From the NCBI RefSeq assembly GCF_023195895.1, contig NZ_JALPRK010000008.1, positions 62,001-126,000 of the forward strand: a stretch of 64,000 nucleotides of DNA. Reading direction: 5' to 3'. The stretch's first letter is position 1. Each line of letters begins with the position of its first letter. This DNA is from Paenibacillus mellifer (lineage in GTDB: Bacteria > Bacillota > Bacilli > Paenibacillales > Paenibacillaceae). Below, in pieces: positions 52,114 through 60,085 of the stretch. A program made the position numbers and the translations under genes. The notes under the pieces were generated by a model, which was not told where the DNA came from, made no database searches, and saw nothing but the letters and a program-made list of their open reading frames with translations.

Positions 52114-52620
52114 TTAGTTCAGTTTTAACGCCATGTAATCCTCGTCATAATACTTGCCGTCCCATTTCAAGGCTCTTCGCTCGGTTCCGTAGGTCCGAAA
52201 CCCCATCGATTCGTAGAGTTTGAGAGCCATCCCGTTTGTAGTTACGACCGCTAGATTGAGCTGTTCCAGCCCATCCAGCTGCTTAGCTCTCGATAGGAGC
52301 TCCTGCATCAGCACCTGACCTATTCCTTGGCCTCGCATCCGGGGCGTGACGTACAACCCGAATACAGTTCCTTTATGCCGTGCTTTGGGGGAGCTTTCCC
52401 GAACAAAGGTAACGATGCCCGTTAATGTCCCATCTTCGTCGAACGCGCCCAGCACGAACCGGTCTTCGTTTGGTTTGATGCGATCCGCCACCGTCTCAGC
52501 CGAGAAAGCTGCTTCTCTCTCGTAAGTTGATCCGAACGCCTCCGGATGATCCTGCAAACCTCTCAAACGAAGGGTCTGATAGATCACAGCATCTGACGCC
52601 TCCACTATCCGCAGCTCCAT
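52114..52620 (-). CDS. GNAT family N-acetyltransferase
   Basis: A 168-residue acetyltransferase of the Rimi-like branch. Begins 'ELRIVEASDAVIYQTLRLRG'; motif A 'LYVTPRMRGQGIGQVLMQEL' (MRGQGIG), motif B 'NGMALKLYESMGFRTYGTER', with 'LKWDGKYYDEDYMALKL' at the end. GGAGG precedes the ATG by six bases. First gene of a transcript with the RimL-like GNAT and DinB genes. The region upstream contains the GH16 control region on the other strand. Confidence 0.88.
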   Translation of the reverse strand: MELRIVEASDAVIYQTLRLRGLQDHPEAFGSTYEREAAFSAETVADRIKPNEDRFVLGAFDEDGTLTGIVTFVRESSPKARHKGTVFGLYVTPRMRGQGIGQVLMQELLSRAKQLDGLEQLNLAVVTTNGMALKLYESMGFRTYGTERRALKWDGKYYDEDYMALKLN

Positions 52621-52732
52621 ACGATTCCTCCCGTTCTATCATTCGTTGATACAAGAATATCAGAACCGAGTTCATTTGAAAAACCTTCCAAAAAAACAGT
52701 TGTAAATCTAACCTTTAAATGGTAATCTATGT

Positions 52733-52750
52733 AATGATAGCGCTATCATT
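52733..52750. promoter_or_regulatory. Perfect 18-bp palindrome upstream of the GH16 gene
   Basis: AATGATAGCGCTATCATT is a perfect 18-bp palindrome with the GCGC centre seen in many LacI/GalR and CcpA-like operators. It lies 79 bases ahead of the glucanase start. A second, different palindrome follows 8 bases later. Confidence 0.7.
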
Positions 52751-52757
52751 TTAATCG

Positions 52758-52767
52758 AAACCGGTTT
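52758..52767. promoter_or_regulatory. AAACCGGTTT palindrome upstream of the GH16 gene
   Basis: Perfect 10-bp palindrome with the AAAC-CG-GTTT half-sites typical of LacI-family operators. It keeps the outer AAAC/GTTT of the AAACTAGTTT sites ahead of lacI (24765, 24852), but with a different centre, so a different family member probably binds. Confidence 0.6.
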
Positions 52768-52828
52768 AGTATGAACCTCGCACGTGGCAGTTAGCCCAAA
52801 CCATTCAATTTTTGAAAGGAGCGAATTC

Positions 52829-54079
52829 ATGATGCTAAAACGCGGTAAACCGATTCTCCTCTTTCTGCTGTTCACCCTCTTGGTTGTCTTTGTGCCTGCA
52901 CCCAGCACCACAAGCGCGGCTCCAAACTGGAAGCTAGTCTGGAGCGACGAATTTAACGGTTCCTCGCTGAATCGTACTTACTGGACTCCTGAAATAGGAA
53001 CCGGTACGGACGGCTGGGGAAACAAAGAACTCCAGTACTACACGGATCGGCCGCAAAACCTGCAAGTCACCGGCGGCAATCTGGTGATCACGGCCCAGAA
53101 GGAAAATTACGAAGGTAGAAACTACACCTCGGCGCGCATCAAAACCCAAGGCTTAAAGAGTTTCACTTACGGTAAAATCGAAGCCCGAATCAAGCTTCCG
53201 ACCGGACAAGGCCTCTGGCCGGCATTCTGGATGCTGGGCGAGAACATCACTTCGATTCGCTGGCCTTATTGCGGCGAAATCGACATTATGGAACGCGTAA
53301 ATCAGAACGCGGTTGTCAACGGCACTGTACATTGGGACGCGAACGGATACGCTTCTTATGGCCGGACCTCGGGCAATTTAGATTTCTCCCAATACCATAC
53401 GTACACGGTGGAGTGGGACTCAAGTTATATCCGCTGGTTCGTGGATGGTGTCCAATATAATGAGTTTTACATTGCAAACGGAACCGGAAATACGGAAGAA
53501 TTTCAGAAGCCGTTTTTCCTCCTGCTGAATCTGGCCGTCGGCGGCAATTGGCCGGGCAGTCCGGATGGGTCTACGCCGTTCCCGGCGCAGATGCTGGTGG
53601 ATTATGTACGTGTCTATCAGGACCAGGGCGGTACTTCGCCTACTCTTGAGAATGGCGCAGTTTATACCATCGCGTCAAAAGCCAGCGGTAAGGTGTTAGA
53701 TGTGGTGGACGTCTCCACCGCGGATGGGGGCAAAATTCAACAGTGGACCAATTACAGCGCCAGCAATCAGCGCTTCCGCTTGGATAGCACGGGCGATGGA
53801 TACTACAAGCTGACCGCTATCCACAGCGGCAAGGTACTGGATGTGCCAAGCGCGAGTACGGCCACCGGCGTGCAGCTGCAGCAATGGACCGACAATGGTA
53901 CGGATGCTCAACGTTGGCGAATCGTTGATGCGGGCGGCGGATATTTCAAGCTGGTATCCAAAGCCAGCGGTTTAGTGGTGGATGTGTCCGGCGCTTCGAC
54001 GGCGGACGGTGCAGCGGTGCAACAGTGGACGGATAACGGCACGGACGCGCAAAAGTGGATGTTTACGAAGGTGAACTAA
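52829..54079 (+). CDS. Secreted GH16 endo-beta-1,3-glucanase with ricin-B-like lectin domain
   Basis: A 416-residue secreted enzyme. Signal peptide about residues 1-30 ('FLLFTLLVVFVPAPSTTSAA'). The GH16 beta-jelly-roll (about 35-270) carries catalytic 'GEIDIME' with both acids, preceded by 'GLWPAFWMLG' and 'VNGTVHWDA', the pattern of laminarinases and beta-1,3-1,4-glucanases. Residues 285-416 form a ricin-B/CBM13 beta-trefoil with three QxW repeats ('QQWTNYSASNQRFRL', 'QQWTDNGTDAQRWRI', 'QQWTDNGTDAQKWMF'). The ATG at 52829 has AAAGGAG seven bases upstream. Likely substrates are laminarin, fungal or cereal beta-glucans. It stands alone, behind two palindromes and followed by a strong terminator. 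Confidence 0.93.
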   Translation: MMLKRGKPILLFLLFTLLVVFVPAPSTTSAAPNWKLVWSDEFNGSSLNRTYWTPEIGTGTDGWGNKELQYYTDRPQNLQVTGGNLVITAQKENYEGRNYTSARIKTQGLKSFTYGKIEARIKLPTGQGLWPAFWMLGENITSIRWPYCGEIDIMERVNQNAVVNGTVHWDANGYASYGRTSGNLDFSQYHTYTVEWDSSYIRWFVDGVQYNEFYIANGTGNTEEFQKPFFLLLNLAVGGNWPGSPDGSTPFPAQMLVDYVRVYQDQGGTSPTLENGAVYTIASKASGKVLDVVDVSTADGGKIQQWTNYSASNQRFRLDSTGDGYYKLTAIHSGKVLDVPSASTATGVQLQQWTDNGTDAQRWRIVDAGGGYFKLVSKASGLVVDVSGASTADGAAVQQWTDNGTDAQKWMFTKVN

Positions 54080-54102
54080 GCAGGATACAGATTCGAAAGA
54101 GC

Positions 54103-54129
54103 AAAAAGGGGCGGGCATCCGCCCTTTTT
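54103..54129. terminator. Bidirectional terminator after GH16
   Basis: AAAAAGGGGCGG (54103-54114) and CCGCCCTTTTT (54119-54129) form a strong hairpin with A and T runs on both sides. It serves the glucanase gene and may serve the convergent membrane protein gene. Confidence 0.85.
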
Positions 54130-54133
54130 CAGG

Positions 54134-54601
54134 TTAGTTAATTTTTGGGAGAGAACGTTGGATTTGGATGCTGGCTGGAATATGTCCGATCCCCAGAATT
54201 AGGCTGCAAACCAATAGCGGGACGGAATGCATCAGCAGCGAGGCGCTTATGAAATACAGGACCGGCATGACCGCCATCGGCACGGGAATACCCAACATTG
54301 CCGCGTATAAGTAGCGGTACTCGCGTTCATTCCGAAGATAGCGAATCCAGCCACTGCTGTAAATTCCTAAGCTCAGGAGCATTATCCCGAGTGCGATCGA
54401 TTCAAGTCCGCCTTCCATTCTTATCGCCGAGAACAAGGGTAGAACCATGACGCCTACCCGTCCGAGGTTTTCGGTGATTTGATACATTCGGTTTTGTTTG
54501 GTTTCCTTCCATCCGGGTAGGGGCTTCGGGGGCCAAACGATAAACAATAAATTGGGGAGTAACACCGCTGCCGGAATGAGTAAACTGGACACATGCACCA
54601 T
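54134..54601 (-). CDS. Small membrane protein of unknown function
   Basis: A 155-residue protein with five hydrophobic segments: 'LLIPAAVLLPNLLFIVWPP' at the N terminus, two around residues 45-90 ('VLPLFSAIRMEGGLESIALG'), and two near the end ('VMPVLYFISASLLMHSVPLL'). The proline-rich first segment, WPPKPLPGWKE, and the charged loops are characteristic but family-specific meaning is not known to me. AAGGTG lies ten bases before the ATG. Monocistronic. Confidence 0.7.
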   Translation of the reverse strand: MVHVSSLLIPAAVLLPNLLFIVWPPKPLPGWKETKQNRMYQITENLGRVGVMVLPLFSAIRMEGGLESIALGIMLLSLGIYSSGWIRYLRNEREYRYLYAAMLGIPVPMAVMPVLYFISASLLMHSVPLLVCSLILGIGHIPASIQIQRSLPKIN

Positions 54602-54686
54602 GAGATAAGCACACCTTCTCTTCCCCTGCTTTTCCCTCTAGTTTAGCAAAATTGGACTTGCGGCGATGTGACCTGCATCCCAACGC

Positions 54687-55136
54687 TTAGGATCTATCAA
54701 CGATTTGAATGGAGTTGTTACGCCGAATCAGCTCTTCGATGAAACGCTCCTGATCCGCCGGTGAGACCACAACGCTGCCAAGGGCGCCGGTTCGGTAATG
54801 GATCTCTATCGCATCACGTGAGGAGATGAGTCGGTACCCCACCCAAAGATTCGGATGACGCGTAATTTGAGTAATCTCCTCATAACGAATTTTGGAACGG
54901 AACATACCTCCCTTGACAAATAGCACCTCCTCTTTGAACACATAGGAGATATCGATCGCCAGCCATCCCAGCAAGGCGGTCACAAGCACATCGGGCACGA
55001 TAAGCCCAACGAGTCCTCCCGACGATAACACCTGTGGATCAAGAAGCAGCGGCCATAGAATCACCAAATTCGCAACCAGAATCAACGCCGTCCAAAGACT
55101 TGTGAACAACGGATCTCGTTTTGTTTTGAATCGCAT
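54687..55136 (-). CDS. PH domain-containing membrane protein (bPH_4/YyaB-like)
   Basis: A 149-residue protein. Two hydrophobic helices at residues 12-55 ('LWTALILVANLVILWPLL', 'LVGLIVPDVLVTALLGWLAI') precede a bacterial PH-like domain (65-145): 'FVKGGMFRSKIRYEEITQIT', 'WVGYRLISSRDAIEIHYRTG' and 'VVVSPADQERFIEELIRRN'. Such proteins are common near the envelope and lack a known enzymatic role. The promoter lies in the 126-base gap to the divergent GNAT gene. Confidence 0.82.
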   Translation of the reverse strand: MRFKTKRDPLFTSLWTALILVANLVILWPLLLDPQVLSSGGLVGLIVPDVLVTALLGWLAIDISYVFKEEVLFVKGGMFRSKIRYEEITQITRHPNLWVGYRLISSRDAIEIHYRTGALGSVVVSPADQERFIEELIRRNNSIQIVDRS

Positions 55137-55262
55137 AGCAACCCTCCTGCAATACAGGTTGAATTTCAGGAATTTCTATTTATATCCAAACCTTACCCTC
55201 CTCATAACCGATTGGCATGAGATAATGGCAAAAGAAGAACCGATTACATAGGGGGTTAAGGA

Positions 55263-56249
55263 TTGATAACGTACACGATTCGAGAAATACGGAAACCGGA
55301 CGATTATAACGCGGTCGCCGAACTGATTAACTTCATTGCCTCAGAGCCAACGTCCGGGATGTTATTAGAGGAAGAAGACGCCAAAATTCCGCCGGGCCAG
55401 TTGGACTATAACGAAGAGGGGAAACTAACGGGCTGGGATCATCCCAAATGGGTTGCTGAAGACGAGCAGGGCCGGATCATTGCATACGCCCATGCTTGGC
55501 GCGCTCCTTGGACGGAGCCGGGCGAGCTCATGTTCACCTTAGTGGTGCGGCCGGAGAAGCGAATGAACGGCGTTGGCCGTGCCATTTACAATGAAGTTCA
55601 ACGCTGGTCTACCAAAGTCAAAGCCAGTCGTCTGACCATTTACATGAGAGATAACGATGCCTCTTCCTTGGCTTTTGCAACGCGCAGAGGATATGACCAG
55701 GAACGCCACACATTCGAGTCCGTACTGGATCTGGCGGCGTTCGATGACGGTAACCTGCTTAGCGCGATTCCTGCAGCTCAGAGCACCGGCATCGAGTTCA
55801 TTACATTGGCGGATGAGCCCGGTGAAGCTAACGAACGAAAGCTGCATGAGCTATACCAGGCAACTCACCTGGATATCCCCGGATTCTCTGGAAGCTTTCC
55901 CTGGTTCGAAGAGTGGAAGAAATGGAGTATCAACCAACCCGGCGTCCGCCCCGAGTGGATTCATATCGCCAAAGACGGGGAACGTTACGTCGGCGTCGTG
56001 ACGCTTCAGCAAAACGAGCAAACGCAGGCGATGTACCACGAGTTCACCGGCGTGCTGCGGGAATACCGCGGACGGCATATCGCTTTAGCCTTGAAGTTGC
56101 TGGCGATCCAGACCGCAATGGGTTGCCGCGTCCCCTACTTGCGGACGCATAACGATTCCATGAACGGTCCCATGCTGCGCATCAACCGCGATTTGCTTGG
56201 TTTTCGTGCCGAACCCGGCAGTAATAAGATGATACTGGAGCTAAAGTGA
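55263..56249 (+). CDS. Tandem GNAT-domain acetyltransferase
   Basis: A 328-residue protein with two GNAT modules. The first (1-160) has 'MFTLVVRPEKRMNGVGRAIY' (motif A, RMNGVGRA), the second (165-328) has 'EFTGVLREYRGRHIALALKL' (YRGRHIALAL) followed by 'LRTHNDSMNGPMLRINRDLL' and 'GFRAEPGSNKMILELK'. It begins with TTG at 55263, seven bases after GGGGG; no better ATG exists. Such two-domain GNATs are common in Firmicutes and may acetylate antibiotics or metabolites. It converges on the pentapeptide gene across a strong terminator. Confidence 0.87.
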   Translation: MITYTIREIRKPDDYNAVAELINFIASEPTSGMLLEEEDAKIPPGQLDYNEEGKLTGWDHPKWVAEDEQGRIIAYAHAWRAPWTEPGELMFTLVVRPEKRMNGVGRAIYNEVQRWSTKVKASRLTIYMRDNDASSLAFATRRGYDQERHTFESVLDLAAFDDGNLLSAIPAAQSTGIEFITLADEPGEANERKLHELYQATHLDIPGFSGSFPWFEEWKKWSINQPGVRPEWIHIAKDGERYVGVVTLQQNEQTQAMYHEFTGVLREYRGRHIALALKLLAIQTAMGCRVPYLRTHNDSMNGPMLRINRDLLGFRAEPGSNKMILELK

Positions 56250-56274
56250 TCGCCGAAGGAATTCCTTAATTCTA

Positions 56275-56321
56275 GCAAAACGCCCCAACCTAAGCTGTAT
56301 TGTCTAGGTGGGGCGTTTTGC
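56275..56321. terminator. Bidirectional terminator closing the TerB-BrxD-helicase operon
   Basis: GCAAAACGCCCCAACCTA (56275-56292) and TAGGTGGGGCGTTTTGC (56305-56321) form a strong stem with one bulge. The A-rich left and T-rich right arms let it act for both the tandem GNAT gene and the minus-strand operon that ends at 56340. Confidence 0.88.
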
Positions 56322-56339
56322 GGTTGAGTTCGTTTCTTT

Positions 56340-56984
56340 CTATTTTACGATTAAGCCAAGCAGTTTGGCAAAGCCCATCGCTTGTTCCTGAGAAACCGTG
56401 CAGCCTACCAAAGCATAGGTTGGAATATCCACGCGTTCAAACGTGCATGTGCTGATATCCATTCCCTTCAGAGAGGTGTCGTTAAAATCAGCCTCATTGA
56501 GATCCGACCCCAGAAGCTCGACCTCCTTGAATTTGCAGCCGTAAAAATTCGCGTTTTGCAAGGAACAGTCCTGAAATCTGACCAGTTTCAAGGAGGCTTC
56601 CACCAGATCGCTCAAATTCATAACGCAATGTTCAAACGTTACGGAGCCTGCATTGACTTTCGAGAAATTGAGCCCCGTCAACTTGCAATCCTTGAAATGC
56701 ACCCGATGGATGATCGCTTTCTCCAGCACCGCGTTGGACAAATCGCAATTTTCCAGCACGACATCGGTCATGTCCATCCGCTCGAATACGGTACCAGCAA
56801 AAGAGCAGCCCCGGAGCACCACTTTGGATAAAATGCATTTTTCCATGACTTCCTGCTCATAAGACGCGCCCACCACCGTTGCTCCAACCAGTTCATGGTC
56901 CTCATCGCGCAACACTTCATTCCAATCGGCTTCTATGAAATCGGCCATGAGCTGCGGGGCGCTAATTTTCGATTTTGCGGTCAT
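56340..56984 (-). CDS. Qnr-like pentapeptide-repeat protein
   Basis: A 214-residue protein, nearly the size of Qnr (about 218). Residues 35-185 form a right-handed beta helix of pentapeptide repeats with central Leu/Phe/Met and frequent Cys/Ala/Ser ('MTDVVLENCDLSNAVLEKAI', 'FQDCSLQNANFYGCKFKEVE', 'SDLNEADFNDTSLKGMDIST'). The last 20 residues, 'VSQEQAMGFAKLLGLIVK', match the C-terminal dimerisation helix of Qnr/MfpA. Qnr and MfpA mimic DNA and protect gyrase; the same role here is inferred. It overlaps the nucleotidyltransferase gene by 4 bases (ATGA) and is the last gene of the TerB/BrxD operon. Confidence 0.85.
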   Translation of the reverse strand: MTAKSKISAPQLMADFIEADWNEVLRDEDHELVGATVVGASYEQEVMEKCILSKVVLRGCSFAGTVFERMDMTDVVLENCDLSNAVLEKAIIHRVHFKDCKLTGLNFSKVNAGSVTFEHCVMNLSDLVEASLKLVRFQDCSLQNANFYGCKFKEVELLGSDLNEADFNDTSLKGMDISTCTFERVDIPTYALVGCTVSQEQAMGFAKLLGLIVK

Positions 56985-57838
56985 TCAGATTCCTCCCCCG
57001 TTGGCTTCTTCGCCAATTCATGTACCTCATCTATTAAGGTTCGGAGTTCATGAATGCTCTCGTGGATTCCCTGCGGGTCCGGTCCAAGCTTTCCGTAAAC
57101 GAGATCCAATCGTTCTTTGTAACGCTCCGGTCGGATGTCAAACGATTGAATGTTGCGTACCGCCTTCTTCTCGTTCAAGCAATAGCGCCCATTTAACGCA
57201 TAAAGTGCTTGGTTGAGGCTGGACACGCTACGAAAAGCATGCCCGGTTACGTATGAGATATCGTCACGATCGGCACTAGATTCCATAAGCATCAGAGAAA
57301 AGCCTGCTTCAAACAGAAACTGCCGTAACATGCCCTCTCTTAATAGAGGCGGGTACGGATGGGTTTGAATTTTCAGCTGGGTCAACCGGTCTTCCCGGTC
57401 CCACAAGATCCGGCAAACCGCTACCTCCCCCATATGCATGCTGTTCAGGAAAGCATGAGGATGCCCCGTTTGGTACATCATTTGGACTCTTCCTTCGCAG
57501 CAATCCTCAACTGCCTTACCGACAACGGTTATATCCCGGTACAGGAAGTCAACATGATATCCGCCGATGACGAGCCAACCGCCGCCGTTAACCCCCGGTC
57601 CCCATTCGCCGATCCCCGTCAGCAAATCGCTACGGTGCTGATCATCAAGTTCCGTCGCGATTTGACTTAACCCGGCGATATCCAAACCTTTCTCGCCTTC
57701 ATAATACAGACCGATGTCAATATCCGAATCGGGGCGATGGGTATTCGTCGCCCGCGATCCTCCCAGTACAATAGCCTGAAGGCCTTCCGTTCTCTGCAGG
57801 CGGGTAACAATCCGCTCTAAGATGTGTTCAATACTCAT
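56981..57838 (-). CDS. Nucleotidyltransferase domain-containing protein
   Basis: A 285-residue protein with an N-terminal minimal nucleotidyltransferase fold: 'IVLGGSRATNTHRPDSDIDI' (residues 23-42) has the GS motif and the DxD metal pair (Asp39, Asp41), and a third acidic site is possible in 'GGYHVDFLYRDI'. The C-terminal 150 residues are helical ('FEAGFSLMLMESSADRDDIS', 'VSSLNQALYALNGRYCLNEK') like the aminoglycoside-nucleotidyltransferase or MNT-HEPN partner fold. The ATG follows GAGGAGG. It starts 12 bases after the helicase stop and is coupled to the pentapeptide gene. It may adenylylate a protein, RNA or small molecule; target unknown. Confidence 0.83.
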   Translation of the reverse strand: MSIEHILERIVTRLQRTEGLQAIVLGGSRATNTHRPDSDIDIGLYYEGEKGLDIAGLSQIATELDDQHRSDLLTGIGEWGPGVNGGGWLVIGGYHVDFLYRDITVVGKAVEDCCEGRVQMMYQTGHPHAFLNSMHMGEVAVCRILWDREDRLTQLKIQTHPYPPLLREGMLRQFLFEAGFSLMLMESSADRDDISYVTGHAFRSVSSLNQALYALNGRYCLNEKKAVRNIQSFDIRPERYKERLDLVYGKLGPDPQGIHESIHELRTLIDEVHELAKKPTGEESE

Positions 57839-57850
57839 GGTCGTCCTCCT

Positions 57851-60085
57851 CTACTCATCAGAACTACTCGATCCGAGTGGATTTTCACTTGGCTTTCCCG
57901 CAGCCTCCAGAGCCTCAGCTAAACCTGTTATGTCCAGTCCGTCTGCGGCAAAAGCTCGCCGCACCAGCTCAGGCGGCATAAATTCATCGTATTTGCCCAG
58001 ATAAGGAGCCTCCGATGCCGCCAGCAGCGCCTCCGGATGGTCGACGGATGCGAGTTCCGCCTGGATGGCGGATAGTAGTTCCTTGGCGCCCGCTCTCCCC
58101 GCCACAACCATATAATAGGGTTCCATCGGCACCACCTGACGCAACCCCATCGGGTCCGTCAGATTATGCTTCAGCAAGCGCTCCAGTGTGCGGAATTGCT
58201 TACTCCCTGCCCAAGGCAAAATAAACAGCGAGTCGCCGCCCGCCGGAATTACCGGGCTGTTCAATAGCCCGCTTTCCCGGGCTAACCGGCGCGCCCGCTC
58301 CAAGCGGTTGGCTGCACCCGGGGCGAGGTACGGGTACAACGTATGCTCCTCCAATACTTGGCGCATTTTCTGCATGACCCGGGTATGGACATCTCCCCCG
58401 GCGCCAAGCCAAAGCGTATCCACCTTCCCGCGGGAGGATTTCACGTACACCGCTTTATGCTTGCTGTCCACTTCCTCTACCTTCCACAGCTTCCCGGCCA
58501 GCGAGAAGCAATATCCAGGCGGCGGCACGGTGGTGATGCTGCCGATTTCCTCGGAGCCGTTGTAAACGACATGCTCCTCATCGTCCTTAAAGACGGCGTA
58601 GAAGCGGAAGTTGTTCACCACCTTCTCCCCGCCAAGTCCGATGATCAGCGTGCCCTCTTCGGTCTGCTGGATGTGGTCGGTCTGCAGCAAATACTGCAGC
58701 ATCCCCTTGTACTCCTCGGGCTCGACACCGCGAAACGCCGGCAACGTTAACACGGCCCGAGCCAAATCGGCCGGTTCCGCTTCACCGATGCTCTTGAGCG
58801 TGCTCATCGTCTGATGGTATAACACGCCTATCGGCTTCTTGCGCAGAGCCACGGGTTCTACCCAGCGCTCACGGACGTATAGCTCGATGACGGCGATGGC
58901 CCGCAGCAGCATCCATGGCATCCGGGCAGGCAATTGGGCGTCCTCGTCCTCTTCCTCCGCACAGAGGAACATCATCTCCGACGCCTGATCGCCGCGCCGG
59001 CCGGAGCGGCCCAGCCGCTGCACGAAGCTGGAGCAGCTGTATGGCGCGCCAAGCTGGATGACCCGCTCGAGCTCGCCGAGGTCAATGCCGAGCTCCAGCG
59101 TCACTGTCGCTGCGGCGACCGCCGGGCCGGGGCCGGAGCGAAGCGCGGCCTCGGTCTCCTCGCGCAGCATCGCGGAGATGCTGCCGTGATGGATATGAAA
59201 TACGTCGCGCTCCTCCCGTTTGGCGGCAATCCGGCGCAGCTCCAGCGTAGTCAGCTCGGCGTCGGTGCGGCTGTTGGTGAAGACGAGCGCTTTTTTTCGA
59301 TGGGTGTTGTCATAGATGAAGTTGTAATAGTTCTGCTTAGCCAGCTCCAGATGCTCCGCTTCTCGTTCGTCCCGGGCATCCGGGAAGGAGAAGTGCTCGA
59401 CTGACAGCTTCAGCTTACGCCCGCCTTGCGGAGAGACCACCTCCACCGGCTGCGGCGTCCCCGCCCCTAGCCAACGAGCGGCAATATCGTAATCGCCAAG
59501 CGTAGCCGACAAGCCGATTCGCCTTGGCGAGCAGGAAGCCATACGCTCTAATCGGGTCAACTGGCTGATCACCTGAATGCCCCGGTCCGCTCCCATGAAC
59601 GCGTGTACTTCATCGATCATGATGTATCGCAGATCATGGAACAATGCGGGGATCGCATTCGGGCGGTTCATCAGCAGCCCTTCCAACGATTCGGGCGTAA
59701 TTTGCAGAACGCCGCAGGGGCGCTGCATCAGCTTCGTCTTCTCCGCTTGCGCCACATCGCCGTGCCAATGCCAGACGGGCACTTCCCCGTCCCGCAGCAG
59801 CTCATTGATCCGCTCGAACTGATCGTTAATCAACGCCTTCAGCGGTCCGATGTAAAGAATGCCGACGGATTCCGAAGGCCGATGATAGAGCTCTGTAAGC
59901 GCAGGGAAAAAGGCCGCCTCCGTCTTCCCCGACGCGGTCCCCGACGCGATCAGGAGGTGATTGGGCGTGTCGAACAACACCCGGCAGGCTTCTACCTGGG
60001 CATCGCGCAGCGAATCCCATTTTTTGCGGTATATGTATTCCTGAATGAACGGCGCTAACCGGGAGAACGAATTTGCCCCGCTCAT
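57851..60085 (-). CDS. DEVH-box superfamily II helicase (Lhr/BrxHI-like)
   Basis: A 744-residue DNA/RNA helicase. Walker A is 'ASGTASGKTE' (residues 47-56), motif II DEVH (158-161), motif III SAT (193-195) and motif VI 'QRLGRSGRRG' (356-365); the C-terminal half (450-744) has Lhr-type features ('YSCSSFVQRLGRSGRRGDQA' region and a winged-helix/barrel region). BrxHI of type 2 BREX is the same size and class. It overlaps the BrxD-like gene by 4 bases (ATGA), and GGAG lies eight bases before the ATG. Together the two make an ATPase-helicase pair; unwinding of invading DNA or repair are possible roles. Confidence 0.9.
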   Translation of the reverse strand: MSGANSFSRLAPFIQEYIYRKKWDSLRDAQVEACRVLFDTPNHLLIASGTASGKTEAAFFPALTELYHRPSESVGILYIGPLKALINDQFERINELLRDGEVPVWHWHGDVAQAEKTKLMQRPCGVLQITPESLEGLLMNRPNAIPALFHDLRYIMIDEVHAFMGADRGIQVISQLTRLERMASCSPRRIGLSATLGDYDIAARWLGAGTPQPVEVVSPQGGRKLKLSVEHFSFPDARDEREAEHLELAKQNYYNFIYDNTHRKKALVFTNSRTDAELTTLELRRIAAKREERDVFHIHHGSISAMLREETEAALRSGPGPAVAAATVTLELGIDLGELERVIQLGAPYSCSSFVQRLGRSGRRGDQASEMMFLCAEEEDEDAQLPARMPWMLLRAIAVIELYVRERWVEPVALRKKPIGVLYHQTMSTLKSIGEAEPADLARAVLTLPAFRGVEPEEYKGMLQYLLQTDHIQQTEEGTLIIGLGGEKVVNNFRFYAVFKDDEEHVVYNGSEEIGSITTVPPPGYCFSLAGKLWKVEEVDSKHKAVYVKSSRGKVDTLWLGAGGDVHTRVMQKMRQVLEEHTLYPYLAPGAANRLERARRLARESGLLNSPVIPAGGDSLFILPWAGSKQFRTLERLLKHNLTDPMGLRQVVPMEPYYMVVAGRAGAKELLSAIQAELASVDHPEALLAASEAPYLGKYDEFMPPELVRRAFAADGLDITGLAEALEAAGKPSENPLGSSSSDE

